The position numbers and the translations under genes are program-made. Shown here in pieces: positions 1-6,572 of a stretch of 6,593 nucleotides of DNA. The number at the start of each line of letters is the position of its first letter. Position 1 is the first letter of the stretch. The stretch is from NCBI GenBank assembly GCA_003577365.1, contig QEUY01000225.1:1-6593 (forward strand). The letters run 5' to 3'. A model generated the notes under the pieces. It was not told where the DNA came from, searched no databases, and was given only the letters and a program-made list of their open reading frames with translations. The stretch comes from Chloroflexota bacterium. GTDB taxonomy: Bacteria > Chloroflexota > Anaerolineae > Caldilineales > Caldilineaceae.

Positions 1-336
1 CGTGACCCGAAACCAGCCCCATTCAAAATAGACGCGGCCCGCGGGTTCGCTGCTGCCCAAAAAGAGAAACTGCATGACAAAGATAAAGACCAGCACCGGT
101 AGCCCCAGCAGCAGCCCGCGCCAGATATAGCGAAAAGGGATGCGCGCCAGCCAGGCGATCCCCATAACCACGGCCAGAAAGAGCAGGTTGGCGATCAGCG
201 ACGTGTTGAACGAGATCGCCAGCGTCAGCAGCGTGGCCGCCAGCAGCTTGGCGCGGGGGTCCAACCTGTGTACCGCCGAGCCGGTGGGGATATATTGGCC
301 GATGGTGACATTGCGCAGCAACTCGAAGTTATACAA
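1..336 (-). CDS. ecfT: ECF transporter transmembrane subunit EcfT (partial, C-terminus beyond window)
   Basis: EcfT is the membrane coupling subunit of energy-coupling factor importers. It links the EcfA ATPases to a substrate-binding S component and so drives uptake of vitamins or metal ions. I translated the minus strand by hand: the 112 visible residues open with the family's N-terminal signature, GQYIPTGSAVHRLDPRAK (about residues 13-30), followed by hydrophobic stretches at about 31-46, 48-64 and 73-93 that look like membrane helices. The chosen start is a TTG at 336, 8 bp inside the end of the upstream ATPase gene and 5 bp after a GGGAGGG ribosome binding site. No in-frame ATG lies nearby before the signature. 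The gene runs off the left edge without a stop, so the later helices and the Ala-Arg-Gly coupling motifs cannot be seen. The family assignment is secure; the transported substrate is unknown. Confidence 0.93.
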   Translation of the reverse strand, partial: MYNFELLRNVTIGQYIPTGSAVHRLDPRAKLLAATLLTLAISFNTSLIANLLFLAVVMGIAWLARIPFRYIWRGLLLGLPVLVFIFVMQFLFLGSSEPAGRVYFEWGWFRVT

Positions 337-2110
337 GGCTGCCCTCCCGCCATTCGACCAACAGCCGTTCGGCCTGGTCGACGGTGTAGACAAACGCGCC
401 GGGCGGCAGCACGCCCGCCTGCGCCAGCCGCTCGGCCAGGAGCGTAGCTGCGGGCACATCCAGCCCCAAGCCGCGCAAGGTCTCGCTCTGGGCAAAGACC
501 TGGCCGGGCGTCCCTTCCAAGACCGTCTTGCCCCCGGCGATCACATAGAGCCGGTCGCAGAGTTCGGCCAGTTCTTCCATGTTGTGCGAGATCATCACCA
601 AGGTGATGCCCTCGGCTTGCAGCCCCAAGATATGATCCAGCAGTTGGCGGCGGCCCTGCGGGTCCAGCCCTGCGGTCGGCTCATCCAACACCAGCACGCG
701 CGGCTCCAGCGCCAGCACCCCGGCCAAGGCCACGCGGCGCATCTGCCCCCCGCTGAGACTAAAGGTCATGCGGTCTTTGAAGGCCTCGAAGCCCAGCCCC
801 ACGGCCTCCATGGCATGGCGCACGCGGGCGCGCACTTCCTCGGCGCTCAGGTTCAAATTGCGCGGGCCAAAGGCCACGTCGTCGCCGACAAAGCGTTCGA
901 ACAACTGTGCCTCAGGGAACTGAAAGACCAACCCCACCTGGCGGCGCACGGCGCGCAGATCGGTCTTGGGGTCGGCCAGGTCTTGGCCCAACACGGCCAC
1001 GCGCCCGCCGTGGGCGCGCAGCAGCCCGTTGAGATGTTGCACGGCGGTGGACTTGCCCGACCCCGTGTGCCCCAAGATGCCGGCGATCTCGCCCGGATAG
1101 AGGGTGAGCGAGACATCGTGCAGGGCGCGTACCTCCAACGGCGTGTCGCGCATATAGTCATGCACCAGATGTTCGACTTCGATCAGCGGCGGCGCAGCAG
1201 GCGGGGCCTGGGGCGGGTGCGGGTCGAGCGCGGCGGCATCGGCGGCCAGCATCGCCGGGGCTACCGTCCGATGCGGCAGACGGCTGGCGACGTCGACCAC
1301 CTCGTCGATGGTCAACAGGTCGGGCGGAAAATCGGGATAGCGTGCATGCAGCCGCAGCGCGATCTCGGTGGCGGGCGGCACATCCAAGGCCAGGGCGCGC
1401 AGGCGATCCGCTTGGCGAAAGAGCTGGCGCGGCGTACCCTCCAGCGCGATCTGCCCTTCGGCCATCACGACCACACGGTCGGCCTCCACCGCTTCACGCA
1501 TAAAATGGGTGATGGCGACGACGGTCACGCCCTGTTCACGGTTGAGCCGGCGCACGGTCTCCAACACTTCCTGGCGGCCCAGCGGGTCGAGCATGGCGGT
1601 GGATTCGTCCAAGACGATCACTTCGGGGTGCATCGCCAGCACGCCGGCAATGCAGATGCGCTGTTTTTGCCCGCCGGAAAGCAGGTGCGGTGGACGCTGG
1701 CGATAGTCGCTCATGCCCACCTGGTCGAGCGCCCAATCGACGCGGCGGATCATCTCCGCCCGCGGCAGGCCCAGGTTCTCCGGCCCAAAGGCGACATCTT
1801 CTTCCACAATGGTGGCGACGATCTGGTTGTCTGGGGTCTGAAAGACCATGCCCACCGTGGCGCGGATCTCGCGCCACTGGGCACGGTTGCGGGTGTTCCA
1901 CGCTTTGACCCAGACATTGCCTGCGCTGGGCTGCAAGAGGGCGTTCAAATGTTTCGCCAGCGTCGATTTACCCGACCCGTTGTGCCCCAGGATGGCGACA
2001 TACTCGCCCGGTTCCACGCACAGGTTGACCCCGCGCAGCGCCTGCACCGGCTCGCCATTGCCCGCAGGGTAGGTATAGTGGAGGTCTTCAACGCGCAGAA
2101 TGGGAGTCAC
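329..2110 (-). CDS. ecfA: Fused ECF transporter ATPase (EcfA1-EcfA2 in one chain)
   Basis: This protein supplies the ATP hydrolysis that powers an ECF importer, on the cytoplasmic face of EcfT. It contains two complete ABC ATPase domains. Domain 1 (about 1-285) has Walker A GHNGSGKST at 42-50, Q-loop FQTPDNQ around 90, LSGGQ at 144-148, Walker B VIVLDES at 164-170 followed by TAMLDP, and switch His202. Domain 2 (about 309-593) has Walker A GHTGSGKST at 347-355, FQFPEAQLF at 396-404, LSGGQMRR at 452-459, VLVLDEP with TAGLDP at 472-484, and His509. The first resembles EcfA1 and the second EcfA2, which are normally separate proteins of about 280 residues. A Pro/Ala-rich linker at about 296-308 joins them. 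All catalytic residues are present in both halves, so both look able to hydrolyse ATP. The start is GTG at 2110, 3 bp after the proB stop; ecfT overlaps the end by 8 bp. Older annotations might call it CbiO; cobalt specificity cannot be claimed. Confidence 0.95.
   Translation of the reverse strand: MTPILRVEDLHYTYPAGNGEPVQALRGVNLCVEPGEYVAILGHNGSGKSTLAKHLNALLQPSAGNVWVKAWNTRNRAQWREIRATVGMVFQTPDNQIVATIVEEDVAFGPENLGLPRAEMIRRVDWALDQVGMSDYRQRPPHLLSGGQKQRICIAGVLAMHPEVIVLDESTAMLDPLGRQEVLETVRRLNREQGVTVVAITHFMREAVEADRVVVMAEGQIALEGTPRQLFRQADRLRALALDVPPATEIALRLHARYPDFPPDLLTIDEVVDVASRLPHRTVAPAMLAADAAALDPHPPQAPPAAPPLIEVEHLVHDYMRDTPLEVRALHDVSLTLYPGEIAGILGHTGSGKSTAVQHLNGLLRAHGGRVAVLGQDLADPKTDLRAVRRQVGLVFQFPEAQLFERFVGDDVAFGPRNLNLSAEEVRARVRHAMEAVGLGFEAFKDRMTFSLSGGQMRRVALAGVLALEPRVLVLDEPTAGLDPQGRRQLLDHILGLQAEGITLVMISHNMEELAELCDRLYVIAGGKTVLEGTPGQVFAQSETLRGLGLDVPAATLLAERLAQAGVLPPGAFVYTVDQAERLLVEWREGSLV
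342..348 (-). promoter_or_regulatory. Ribosome binding site of ecfT
   Basis: The minus strand reads GGGAGGG, 5 bp before the TTG at 336. The site lies inside the last codons of the fused ATPase gene. It supports the unusual TTG start and indicates translational coupling between the two genes. Confidence 0.6.
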
Positions 2111-2113
2111 AGA

Positions 2114-3220
2114 TCAATCCGTGAGAAGCACCAAGTTATTGCGGTGGATGGCCTCTTCGCCGTAGGTATAGCCCAGGCGGCCCGCGATCTCGTGCGAGCG
2201 GCAGCCCGCGATCTGCGCCAGGTCGCCGCTGCCATAGGCGGCCAGCCCGCGCGCCAGCTCGCGCCGCTCCTGGTCGAGGATCGTCACGGTGTCGCCGCGG
2301 TCAAAGCGCCCTTCGACCGCCAAGATGCCCGCGGGCAGCAGGCTGCGCCCGCGCCGGCAGACGGCGGCCACCGCCCCGGCGTCGATCACCAGGTTGCCCG
2401 CCGGTTTGGGGCCGGCCAGAATCCAACGCTTGCGGCTTTCGGGCCGCGACTCCAGGGCCACAAAACGCGTGCCCACAGTCTCGCCGCGCGCCACGCGCAG
2501 GATCACATCCGGCTCGCGCCCGGCGGCGATCACCACGTCGATCCCGGCGTGGCGCGCCACGTTGGCCGCAGCCAATTTGGTGACCATGCCGCCCACACCC
2601 AGCCCCGTGCTGGTGCCGCCCGCCTGGGCGCGCAGCGTTTCGTCGATGCGGTGGACTTCGGGGATCAGCTGCGCGGCGGGGTCGACGCGCGGGTCGGCGG
2701 TATACAGCCCCGGTTGATCGGTCAGGATCAGCAGCAGGTCGGCGTTGGTCAGCGTGGCGACCAGGGCCGAGAGGTTGTCGTTGTCGCCGACCTTGATCTC
2801 CTCGGTCGCCACGGCATCGTTCTCATTGACCACCGGCACAATGCGGTGTTCGAGCAGCGCCGAAAGCGCATCGCGCGCGTTCAAATAGCGGTGTCGGTTC
2901 TCCACGTCGGCGCGCGTCAGCAGAATCTGGCCGACGCGGATGCTGTAGATGTCGAAGAAACGTTCCCACTGCAGCATCAGCCGGGTCTGCCCTACGGCGG
3001 CAAAAAGCTGTTTGCTCACAACCGTGGGCGGCAGGTTGGGAAAACCGAGGTGGGCGCGGCCCGCGGCCACCGCGCCAGAGGTGCAGACGACGATATCATG
3101 CTGGGCGTGATACAGTTCGGCGCACTGCCGGGTCAAATCCACCATGTGCGGGCGGTCCAGGTGACGGCTGCCGCCGGTCAGGACACTGGTGCCCAGTTTG
3201 ACGACGATACGCTTATACAT
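2114..3220 (-). CDS. proB: Glutamate 5-kinase (ProB) with C-terminal PUA domain
   Basis: ProB phosphorylates L-glutamate with ATP to glutamyl 5-phosphate, the first and normally proline-inhibited step of proline synthesis in the cytoplasm. The 368-residue length matches the E. coli-type two-domain enzyme. The amino acid kinase domain (about 1-255) shows KLGTSVLTGG at 8-17, SGA at 48-50, NENDAVA at 132-138, GDNDNLSA at 145-152, LTDQPGLYTADPR at 166-178 and GGMVTK at 210-215. The PUA domain (about 262-360) contains RKRWILAG and the family-typical ending EEAIHRNNLVLL. The usual GTGGM motif reads GVGGM here. I chose ATG at 3220 (MYKRIVVKLG) because family members start there; an in-frame TTG two codons upstream (3226) is the alternative. 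Neither has a clear ribosome binding site. The gene is first in an operon with the ECF ATPase and ecfT; proA, its usual partner, is absent from the window. Confidence 0.96.
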   Translation of the reverse strand: MYKRIVVKLGTSVLTGGSRHLDRPHMVDLTRQCAELYHAQHDIVVCTSGAVAAGRAHLGFPNLPPTVVSKQLFAAVGQTRLMLQWERFFDIYSIRVGQILLTRADVENRHRYLNARDALSALLEHRIVPVVNENDAVATEEIKVGDNDNLSALVATLTNADLLLILTDQPGLYTADPRVDPAAQLIPEVHRIDETLRAQAGGTSTGLGVGGMVTKLAAANVARHAGIDVVIAAGREPDVILRVARGETVGTRFVALESRPESRKRWILAGPKPAGNLVIDAGAVAAVCRRGRSLLPAGILAVEGRFDRGDTVTILDQERRELARGLAAYGSGDLAQIAGCRSHEIAGRLGYTYGEEAIHRNNLVLLTD

Positions 3221-3321
3221 AGCCAAGATGACTCAGCCTAGATCATACAGCCTTCGAAAGATACTTAGCGAGGCCACTGGTTCAAAAAGACCGGGATATT
3301 CGACAGGGCAAACTCTTGAGG

Positions 3322-3350
3322 ATTATAGTCTATCCCCGCCGCGAACCCAA
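3322..3350 (-). promoter_or_regulatory. Sigma-70-like promoter of the proB-ecfA-ecfT operon
   Basis: On the minus strand a consensus -10 box TATAAT (3327-3322) lies exactly 17 bp downstream of TTGGGT (3350-3345), a partial -35 match. Transcription would start near 3315 and leave a leader of about 95 bases before proB. The leader (3315-3221) shows no strong hairpin, riboswitch or leader peptide that I can identify. The site is entirely intergenic, 36 bp past the stop of the preceding hydrolase gene, so position and spacing agree. This is prediction from sequence only. Confidence 0.6.
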
Positions 3351-3376
3351 CGTGACATGCCCGGCTTTGGCAGGAA

Positions 3377-3394
3377 TGGGCTGCGCTCAGCCCA
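3377..3394. terminator. Perfect inverted repeat at the hydrolase stop codon; possible weak terminator
   Basis: TGGGCTG (3377-3383) and CAGCCCA (3388-3394) are perfect complements around a 4-base loop, giving a 7-bp GC-rich hairpin. It covers the last codons and the TGA stop (3389-3387) of the hydrolase gene. On the minus strand it is followed by only TTCCTG and no real T-run, so a standard intrinsic terminator is doubtful. It may slow or stabilise the 3' end of the protease-hydrolase transcript before the proB promoter. Confidence 0.3.
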
Positions 3395-4004
3395 GCGGTT
3401 CCCCCGCAGGCGCGGCCAAGATATGTGCGATGGCGCGCTGCACGGTAGGGTCATAGACCAGCAGCCCATGAAAAGGCGAGAGCAGCCGCCAAGCCGGGCG
3501 ACCGGGCAGATAGGCGTGCCGGGCGGGCGTCACCGAAAGGTCGAACGGCGTCCACAGCGCGGCGAACTGCACTTGGTCCAGCGCGGTCAGGTCGCCGTTC
3601 AACGCCTGCAAAAAGGCGCTGTGGGGCCGCATCTGCTCGATGGCCGGTGCGCGGCGGATGCCATAGGCCGACCAGGAGCCAAGGTGCGGCGTCGCCAGCG
3701 TCACAAAGCGGCGGATGCGTTGCACGCCGCCGAGCCGCTGCAGATAATAGCGCCCGATCAGCCCGCCCATGCTAAAGCCGAAATAGTCAAAGGGCCGGTC
3801 CGGCCCTAACTCGGCGTCGATCTGGCCGGCCAGCCGCGCCGCCAGGGCGTCGATCCCGGCGGAGCCGTCACTGGGCTGGGGAGAAAGCAACCGCGCATCA
3901 AACCCTTGGCGGCGCAGATAGGCCGCCAGCGCGGTCAACTTGTGCTGATTGTCGCGATAACCCGGCACCAACACAACCGGGCGAGCAGAGTCCGAGATGA
4001 GCAT
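3387..4004 (-). CDS. Alpha/beta hydrolase, lipase/esterase type
   Basis: This 205-residue protein looks like a small lipase or esterase of the triacylglycerol-lipase-like group. The strand-turn motif VVLVPGYRDN (10-19) resembles the oxyanion-hole region. The nucleophile elbow GFSMGG (76-81) places the catalytic Ser at 78, and VTLATPHLGS (101-110) is a lipase hallmark. Likely acid and base are Asp155 in WTPFDLSVTPAR and His179 in SPFHGLLVYD. No signal peptide, membrane segment or cysteine is visible, so it probably acts in the cytoplasm, unlike the secreted protease encoded just upstream. The ATG at 4004 lies 9 bp after the protease stop, in the same frame and without a recognisable ribosome binding site, which suggests translational re-initiation. 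The substrate is unknown; fold and catalytic Ser are well supported, the Asp and His assignments less so. Confidence 0.85.
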   Translation of the reverse strand: MLISDSARPVVLVPGYRDNQHKLTALAAYLRRQGFDARLLSPQPSDGSAGIDALAARLAGQIDAELGPDRPFDYFGFSMGGLIGRYYLQRLGGVQRIRRFVTLATPHLGSWSAYGIRRAPAIEQMRPHSAFLQALNGDLTALDQVQFAALWTPFDLSVTPARHAYLPGRPAWRLLSPFHGLLVYDPTVQRAIAHILAAPAGEPLG

Positions 4005-4013
4005 GGCGAAGGA

Positions 4014-5879
4014 TTAAGACACGGGCAGCCAGGGGAAGAAGTAGCGCAGCGGCAGCTCAGGCACGTTTTGCGGCTGGGCCAGATAGCGCACCTGGAAGGC
4101 TGTGCCGCGCGCGTCGCCACGCTGGCTGCCGTCCACCAGGTCGATCCTCGGCACGGTGATCTCTTGTGTGCCGGCGCGCACCTGGAGCGAATAGCGACCA
4201 TCGAACACCGGCATGAAGCGCACGATGCCATCCGCCGGCGTCACCGCGTCGCGCCTATAGCCGGTCTCGCCGTCTTGCCAGACCACGGTCGCCCCGACCA
4301 GCGACTGGCCTGTCAGGTCGCTGACCTCGACCGCGACGCGCCAGGGCCGCTGAGCCAGTTCCAGGGCGGCGGCGACATTCAGACGGCCGTAGCCATAGAC
4401 GGGGTTGGGCGAGACCGGCTTGGCCGACCCAGTGCAGTAGCTGTCGTACACCGGCGTGGCGCTTTTGATCAAGACCTGTTCGGTCAGGCCGGGGTCGCCG
4501 ACCAGATCGGGAACCGCCGACCAGAGCAGCGCGGCCGCGCCCGCCACATGCGGCGCGGCCATGCTTGTGCCCGACAGCGTGTTGGTGTCGCTGTTGACGT
4601 AGGTGGAGAGGATGCCCACCCCAGGCGCAGCCAGGTCCGGTTTGAGCCGGCTGCTGCCGTCGCGCGTCACCGGCCCCACCGAGCTAAACCCGGCCACGAT
4701 GCCGCTGGCTGCATGCGCGCCGACGGTGAAGCTGGCATCGTAGATGGCGATGGGGTCGCGCACGCTGGAGCAGGCGGGGCCATAGTTGCCCGCCGACGCC
4801 ACGACCAACTGGCCGGCGGCGCGCACCGTCTCCACCGCCTGGCGCAGGCTGTCGGTATCGCACCCTTCGTCGGGTGGACACCCCCACGAATTGTTGATGA
4901 TGTGTGGGGCCAGGTCGGGCTGCCCGTCGCTGAAAGGGTCGCCATCTTGCGGATAGGGCGCGAGAAAGAACTCGAAACAGGCGAGATAAGTGGCAAGCGT
5001 GCCCAGCCCAAAGCGCATGTTGCGGCAGGCGATCCAGGTGGCGTCGGGGGCCATGCCATAGATCACGGACGCGTCGGCGCCGACCATCGTGCCGATGGTA
5101 TGCGTGCCGTGTCCATAGTCGTCGCAGGGCACATCCGCCGGGTAACAGACGTCAAAATAGCCCTGGGCAGCCCAGGCGTTGAACCAATCATAGGTATGAT
5201 CCACTGTGCCGCCCTGCCAGCCGCGATAGCGGGCGCGCAGCGCCGGGTGATCCCACTGGACCCCTGTATCCTGGCCTGCGACGACAATGCCCTGCCCGCG
5301 GTAGCCCTGCGCCCAGACCTGCGGCGCTTGGGTATATTCCAGGCCGTAGGGAACGGCGGGCGCGGCGGGGTCGCTGCCCGCAGGGCGCAGAGGGGGGGCC
5401 GGGTCGGCGGGCGGCTGCGCCATCGCGACGCGCGGGTTGGCGGCCAGCCGGGCGACATCGGGCCGTGCGGCCAACGCCGCGGCCAGGGCAGGGTCGCCCT
5501 GCACCAAGATCATGTTGACCAAGTAGAAAGGGCGATAGGCGATGCCCTGCGCGTCGAGCCAGGCGCGCAGTTCTGCCTGCGAACGCTGCGCGGTGCGCGT
5601 CAGGCCGGCATAGACCTGGGCCAGCTTCGCCACGCGCCGCGCCTCGGGGCTGGCGTCGCTCTCCACGGTCGCGGTCGCGGCCAGCGCGGCCGCGTCGGGC
5701 TGCTCCTGCAAGATCACCAGGATGTCCACCGGCCCGGCGGCCGCGGCCAATTCGCCCTGCAGTGCGCCGCTGATCTTGGCCTGCGCCGCGCCCGCAGGCG
5801 GGATCGTCTGCGCATAGGCCGCGCCTTGGCCCAGCCAGATCATCACAAAGGCCAGCAGCAGGGAAAGAGAGGCGCGCAT
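4014..5879 (-). CDS. Secreted S8 family serine protease (subtilisin/bacillopeptidase F-like)
   Basis: This is an exported subtilase that would degrade proteins outside the cell. From the ATG at 5879 it has 621 residues. A signal peptide covers 1-23 (MRAS, a hydrophobic core, then AYA before Gln24). Residues about 50-155 resemble an inhibitor-type propeptide (VDILVILQEQPD). The catalytic domain (about 178-510) carries Asp204 in GQDTGVQWDHP, His257 in YGHGTHTIGTM, oxyanion Asn365 in ASAGNYGP and Ser439 in LSGTSMAAPHVAG. It has eight cysteines (245, 252, 285, 301, 334, 340, 370, 482), so disulfides are likely. Residues about 512-595 look like a beta-sandwich of the carboxypeptidase-regulatory type (GATVVWQDGETG, then GIVRFMPVFDGRYSLQV). 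The chain ends in the hydrophobic RYFFPWLPV. An in-frame ATG at 5954 with AAGG 9 bp upstream is an alternative start giving a longer n-region; I prefer 5879 because it gives a classic signal peptide. Cleavage specificity cannot be read from sequence. Confidence 0.94.
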   Translation of the reverse strand: MRASLSLLLAFVMIWLGQGAAYAQTIPPAGAAQAKISGALQGELAAAAGPVDILVILQEQPDAAALAATATVESDASPEARRVAKLAQVYAGLTRTAQRSQAELRAWLDAQGIAYRPFYLVNMILVQGDPALAAALAARPDVARLAANPRVAMAQPPADPAPPLRPAGSDPAAPAVPYGLEYTQAPQVWAQGYRGQGIVVAGQDTGVQWDHPALRARYRGWQGGTVDHTYDWFNAWAAQGYFDVCYPADVPCDDYGHGTHTIGTMVGADASVIYGMAPDATWIACRNMRFGLGTLATYLACFEFFLAPYPQDGDPFSDGQPDLAPHIINNSWGCPPDEGCDTDSLRQAVETVRAAGQLVVASAGNYGPACSSVRDPIAIYDASFTVGAHAASGIVAGFSSVGPVTRDGSSRLKPDLAAPGVGILSTYVNSDTNTLSGTSMAAPHVAGAAALLWSAVPDLVGDPGLTEQVLIKSATPVYDSYCTGSAKPVSPNPVYGYGRLNVAAALELAQRPWRVAVEVSDLTGQSLVGATVVWQDGETGYRRDAVTPADGIVRFMPVFDGRYSLQVRAGTQEITVPRIDLVDGSQRGDARGTAFQVRYLAQPQNVPELPLRYFFPWLPVS

Positions 5880-5977
5880 TTCGAGCTGCACCGTCTGAGC
5901 GGCGCATGAGGCGAGCCTGATCCCGCGCCCACCATTTTGCAGAAATCTGTACATTGCTAAACGCCTTACCGTCCTTG

Positions 5978-5991
5978 CCCCCACGCGGGGG
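5978..5991. repeat. Short GC-rich inverted repeat in the divergent intergenic region
   Basis: CCCCC (5978-5982) and GGGGG (5987-5991) pair around the loop ACGC, directly followed by the 8-bp palindrome GACGCGTC (5993-6000). If the protease transcript starts near 6055, this hairpin lies in its leader, about 25 bases before the alternative ATG at 5954. It could be a regulator site or an RNA structure, or chance in GC-rich DNA. Confidence 0.3.
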
Positions 5992-6061
5992 AGACGCGTC
6001 CCAACAATGGACGCCAGGTTGCGGACAGCCGCGCTGCGTGCCCGCACAATATCCAGCGTAC

Positions 6062-6090
6062 AGCATACATGATCCGATCCAACGTGTAAA
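6062..6090 (-). promoter_or_regulatory. Candidate promoter for the protease-hydrolase operon
   Basis: The minus strand has TTTACA (6090-6085), 17 bp, then TATGCT (6067-6062), a reasonable sigma-70-type match facing the protease gene. Transcription would begin near 6055, leaving a leader of about 100 or 175 bases depending on the start codon. The -35 box overlaps the ribosome binding site of the divergent bcp gene. I could not find an equally good plus-strand promoter for bcp in this gap. Prediction only. Confidence 0.4.
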
Positions 6091-6095
6091 AGGAG
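6088..6095 (+). promoter_or_regulatory. Ribosome binding site of bcp
   Basis: AAAAGGAG ends 9 bp before the ATG at 6105. It is the clearest Shine-Dalgarno sequence at an ATG start in the window and fixes the bcp start. Confidence 0.8.
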
Positions 6096-6104
6096 TGAAC
6101 GGTT

Positions 6105-6572
6105 ATGCCGGAATTGAAGGTTGGCGATCCCGCGCCGGATTTTGAGGCGACCAGCGACAGCGGCGCACGCGTCAAGCTCAGCGACTATCGCGGCAAACGG
6201 GTGGTCGTCTACTTTTACCCCAAAGATGATACCCCTGGCTGTACAACCCAGGCCTGCAGCTTCCGCGACAATTACGCCGAGATCGAAGAGCAAAACGCGG
6301 TCGTGCTGGGCATCAGCCCGGACGACGCAAGCTCGCACCGCAAGTTCAAGACCAAGTTCAACCTGCCCTTTACGCTGTTGGTCGACGAAGACCACGCCAT
6401 CGCCGAAAAATATGGCGTGTGGGGCGAGAAGACGAGCTTCGGCAAGACCTATATGGGCATCATCCGCAGCCACTTTGTGGTCGACGAAACGGGCAAGATC
6501 GTCGCCATCCACTACAATGTCAAACCCGATGCCAGCCTGCCCGAAGCGCTGGAGGCGCTCAAGACCGCGTAG
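6105..6572 (+). CDS. bcp: Peroxiredoxin, Bcp/PrxQ type thiol peroxidase
   Basis: Bcp reduces hydrogen peroxide and organic hydroperoxides in the cytoplasm, using thioredoxin or a similar dithiol donor to regenerate. The 155-residue length is normal for the family. The thioredoxin-like fold opens with the conserved VGDPAPDFEA (6-15). The active site YPKDDTPGCTTQAC (38-51) holds the peroxidatic Cys46 and, five residues on, the resolving Cys51, the arrangement typical of PrxQ members that form a disulfide within one subunit. Thr43 and Arg121 (IIRSHFVVDE) complete the usual active-site set. The start ATG has a strong ribosome binding site. It is transcribed divergently from the protease operon with 225 bp between the preferred starts. 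The TAG stop is followed by only 21 bases of the window, in which no terminator is visible. Confidence 0.97.
   Translation: MPELKVGDPAPDFEATSDSGARVKLSDYRGKRVVVYFYPKDDTPGCTTQACSFRDNYAEIEEQNAVVLGISPDDASSHRKFKTKFNLPFTLLVDEDHAIAEKYGVWGEKTSFGKTYMGIIRSHFVVDETGKIVAIHYNVKPDASLPEALEALKTA

Noticed and set aside
1536..1901. Minus-strand frame of 121 codons inside the fused ATPase gene
   Set aside because: It is an alternative-frame shadow of the first ABC domain; the real frame holds every Walker and signature motif.
140..3241. Open plus-strand frame of 1033 codons opposite ecfT, ecfA and proB
   Set aside because: It lies wholly antisense to three well-recognised genes, and its translation is a low-complexity mix rich in Gln, His, Arg, Gly and Ala with no domain. 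Long stop-free antisense frames are expected in GC-rich genes.
3221..3315. Possible riboswitch or attenuator in the proB leader
   Set aside because: The leader of about 95 bases shows only weak partial pairings (for example around 3279-3292), with no conserved riboswitch core, short proline-rich peptide or terminator.
3906..5909. Open plus-strand frame of 667 codons opposite the protease gene
   Set aside because: Same cause: antisense to a clear S8 protease, with Arg/His/Gly/Ala-rich translation and no recognisable motif.
5880..6512. N-terminal extension of the protease frame reaching back over bcp
   Set aside because: The extra residues run antisense through bcp and across the intergenic region, ahead of a clear signal peptide. 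A secreted protein would not carry over 200 residues before it.
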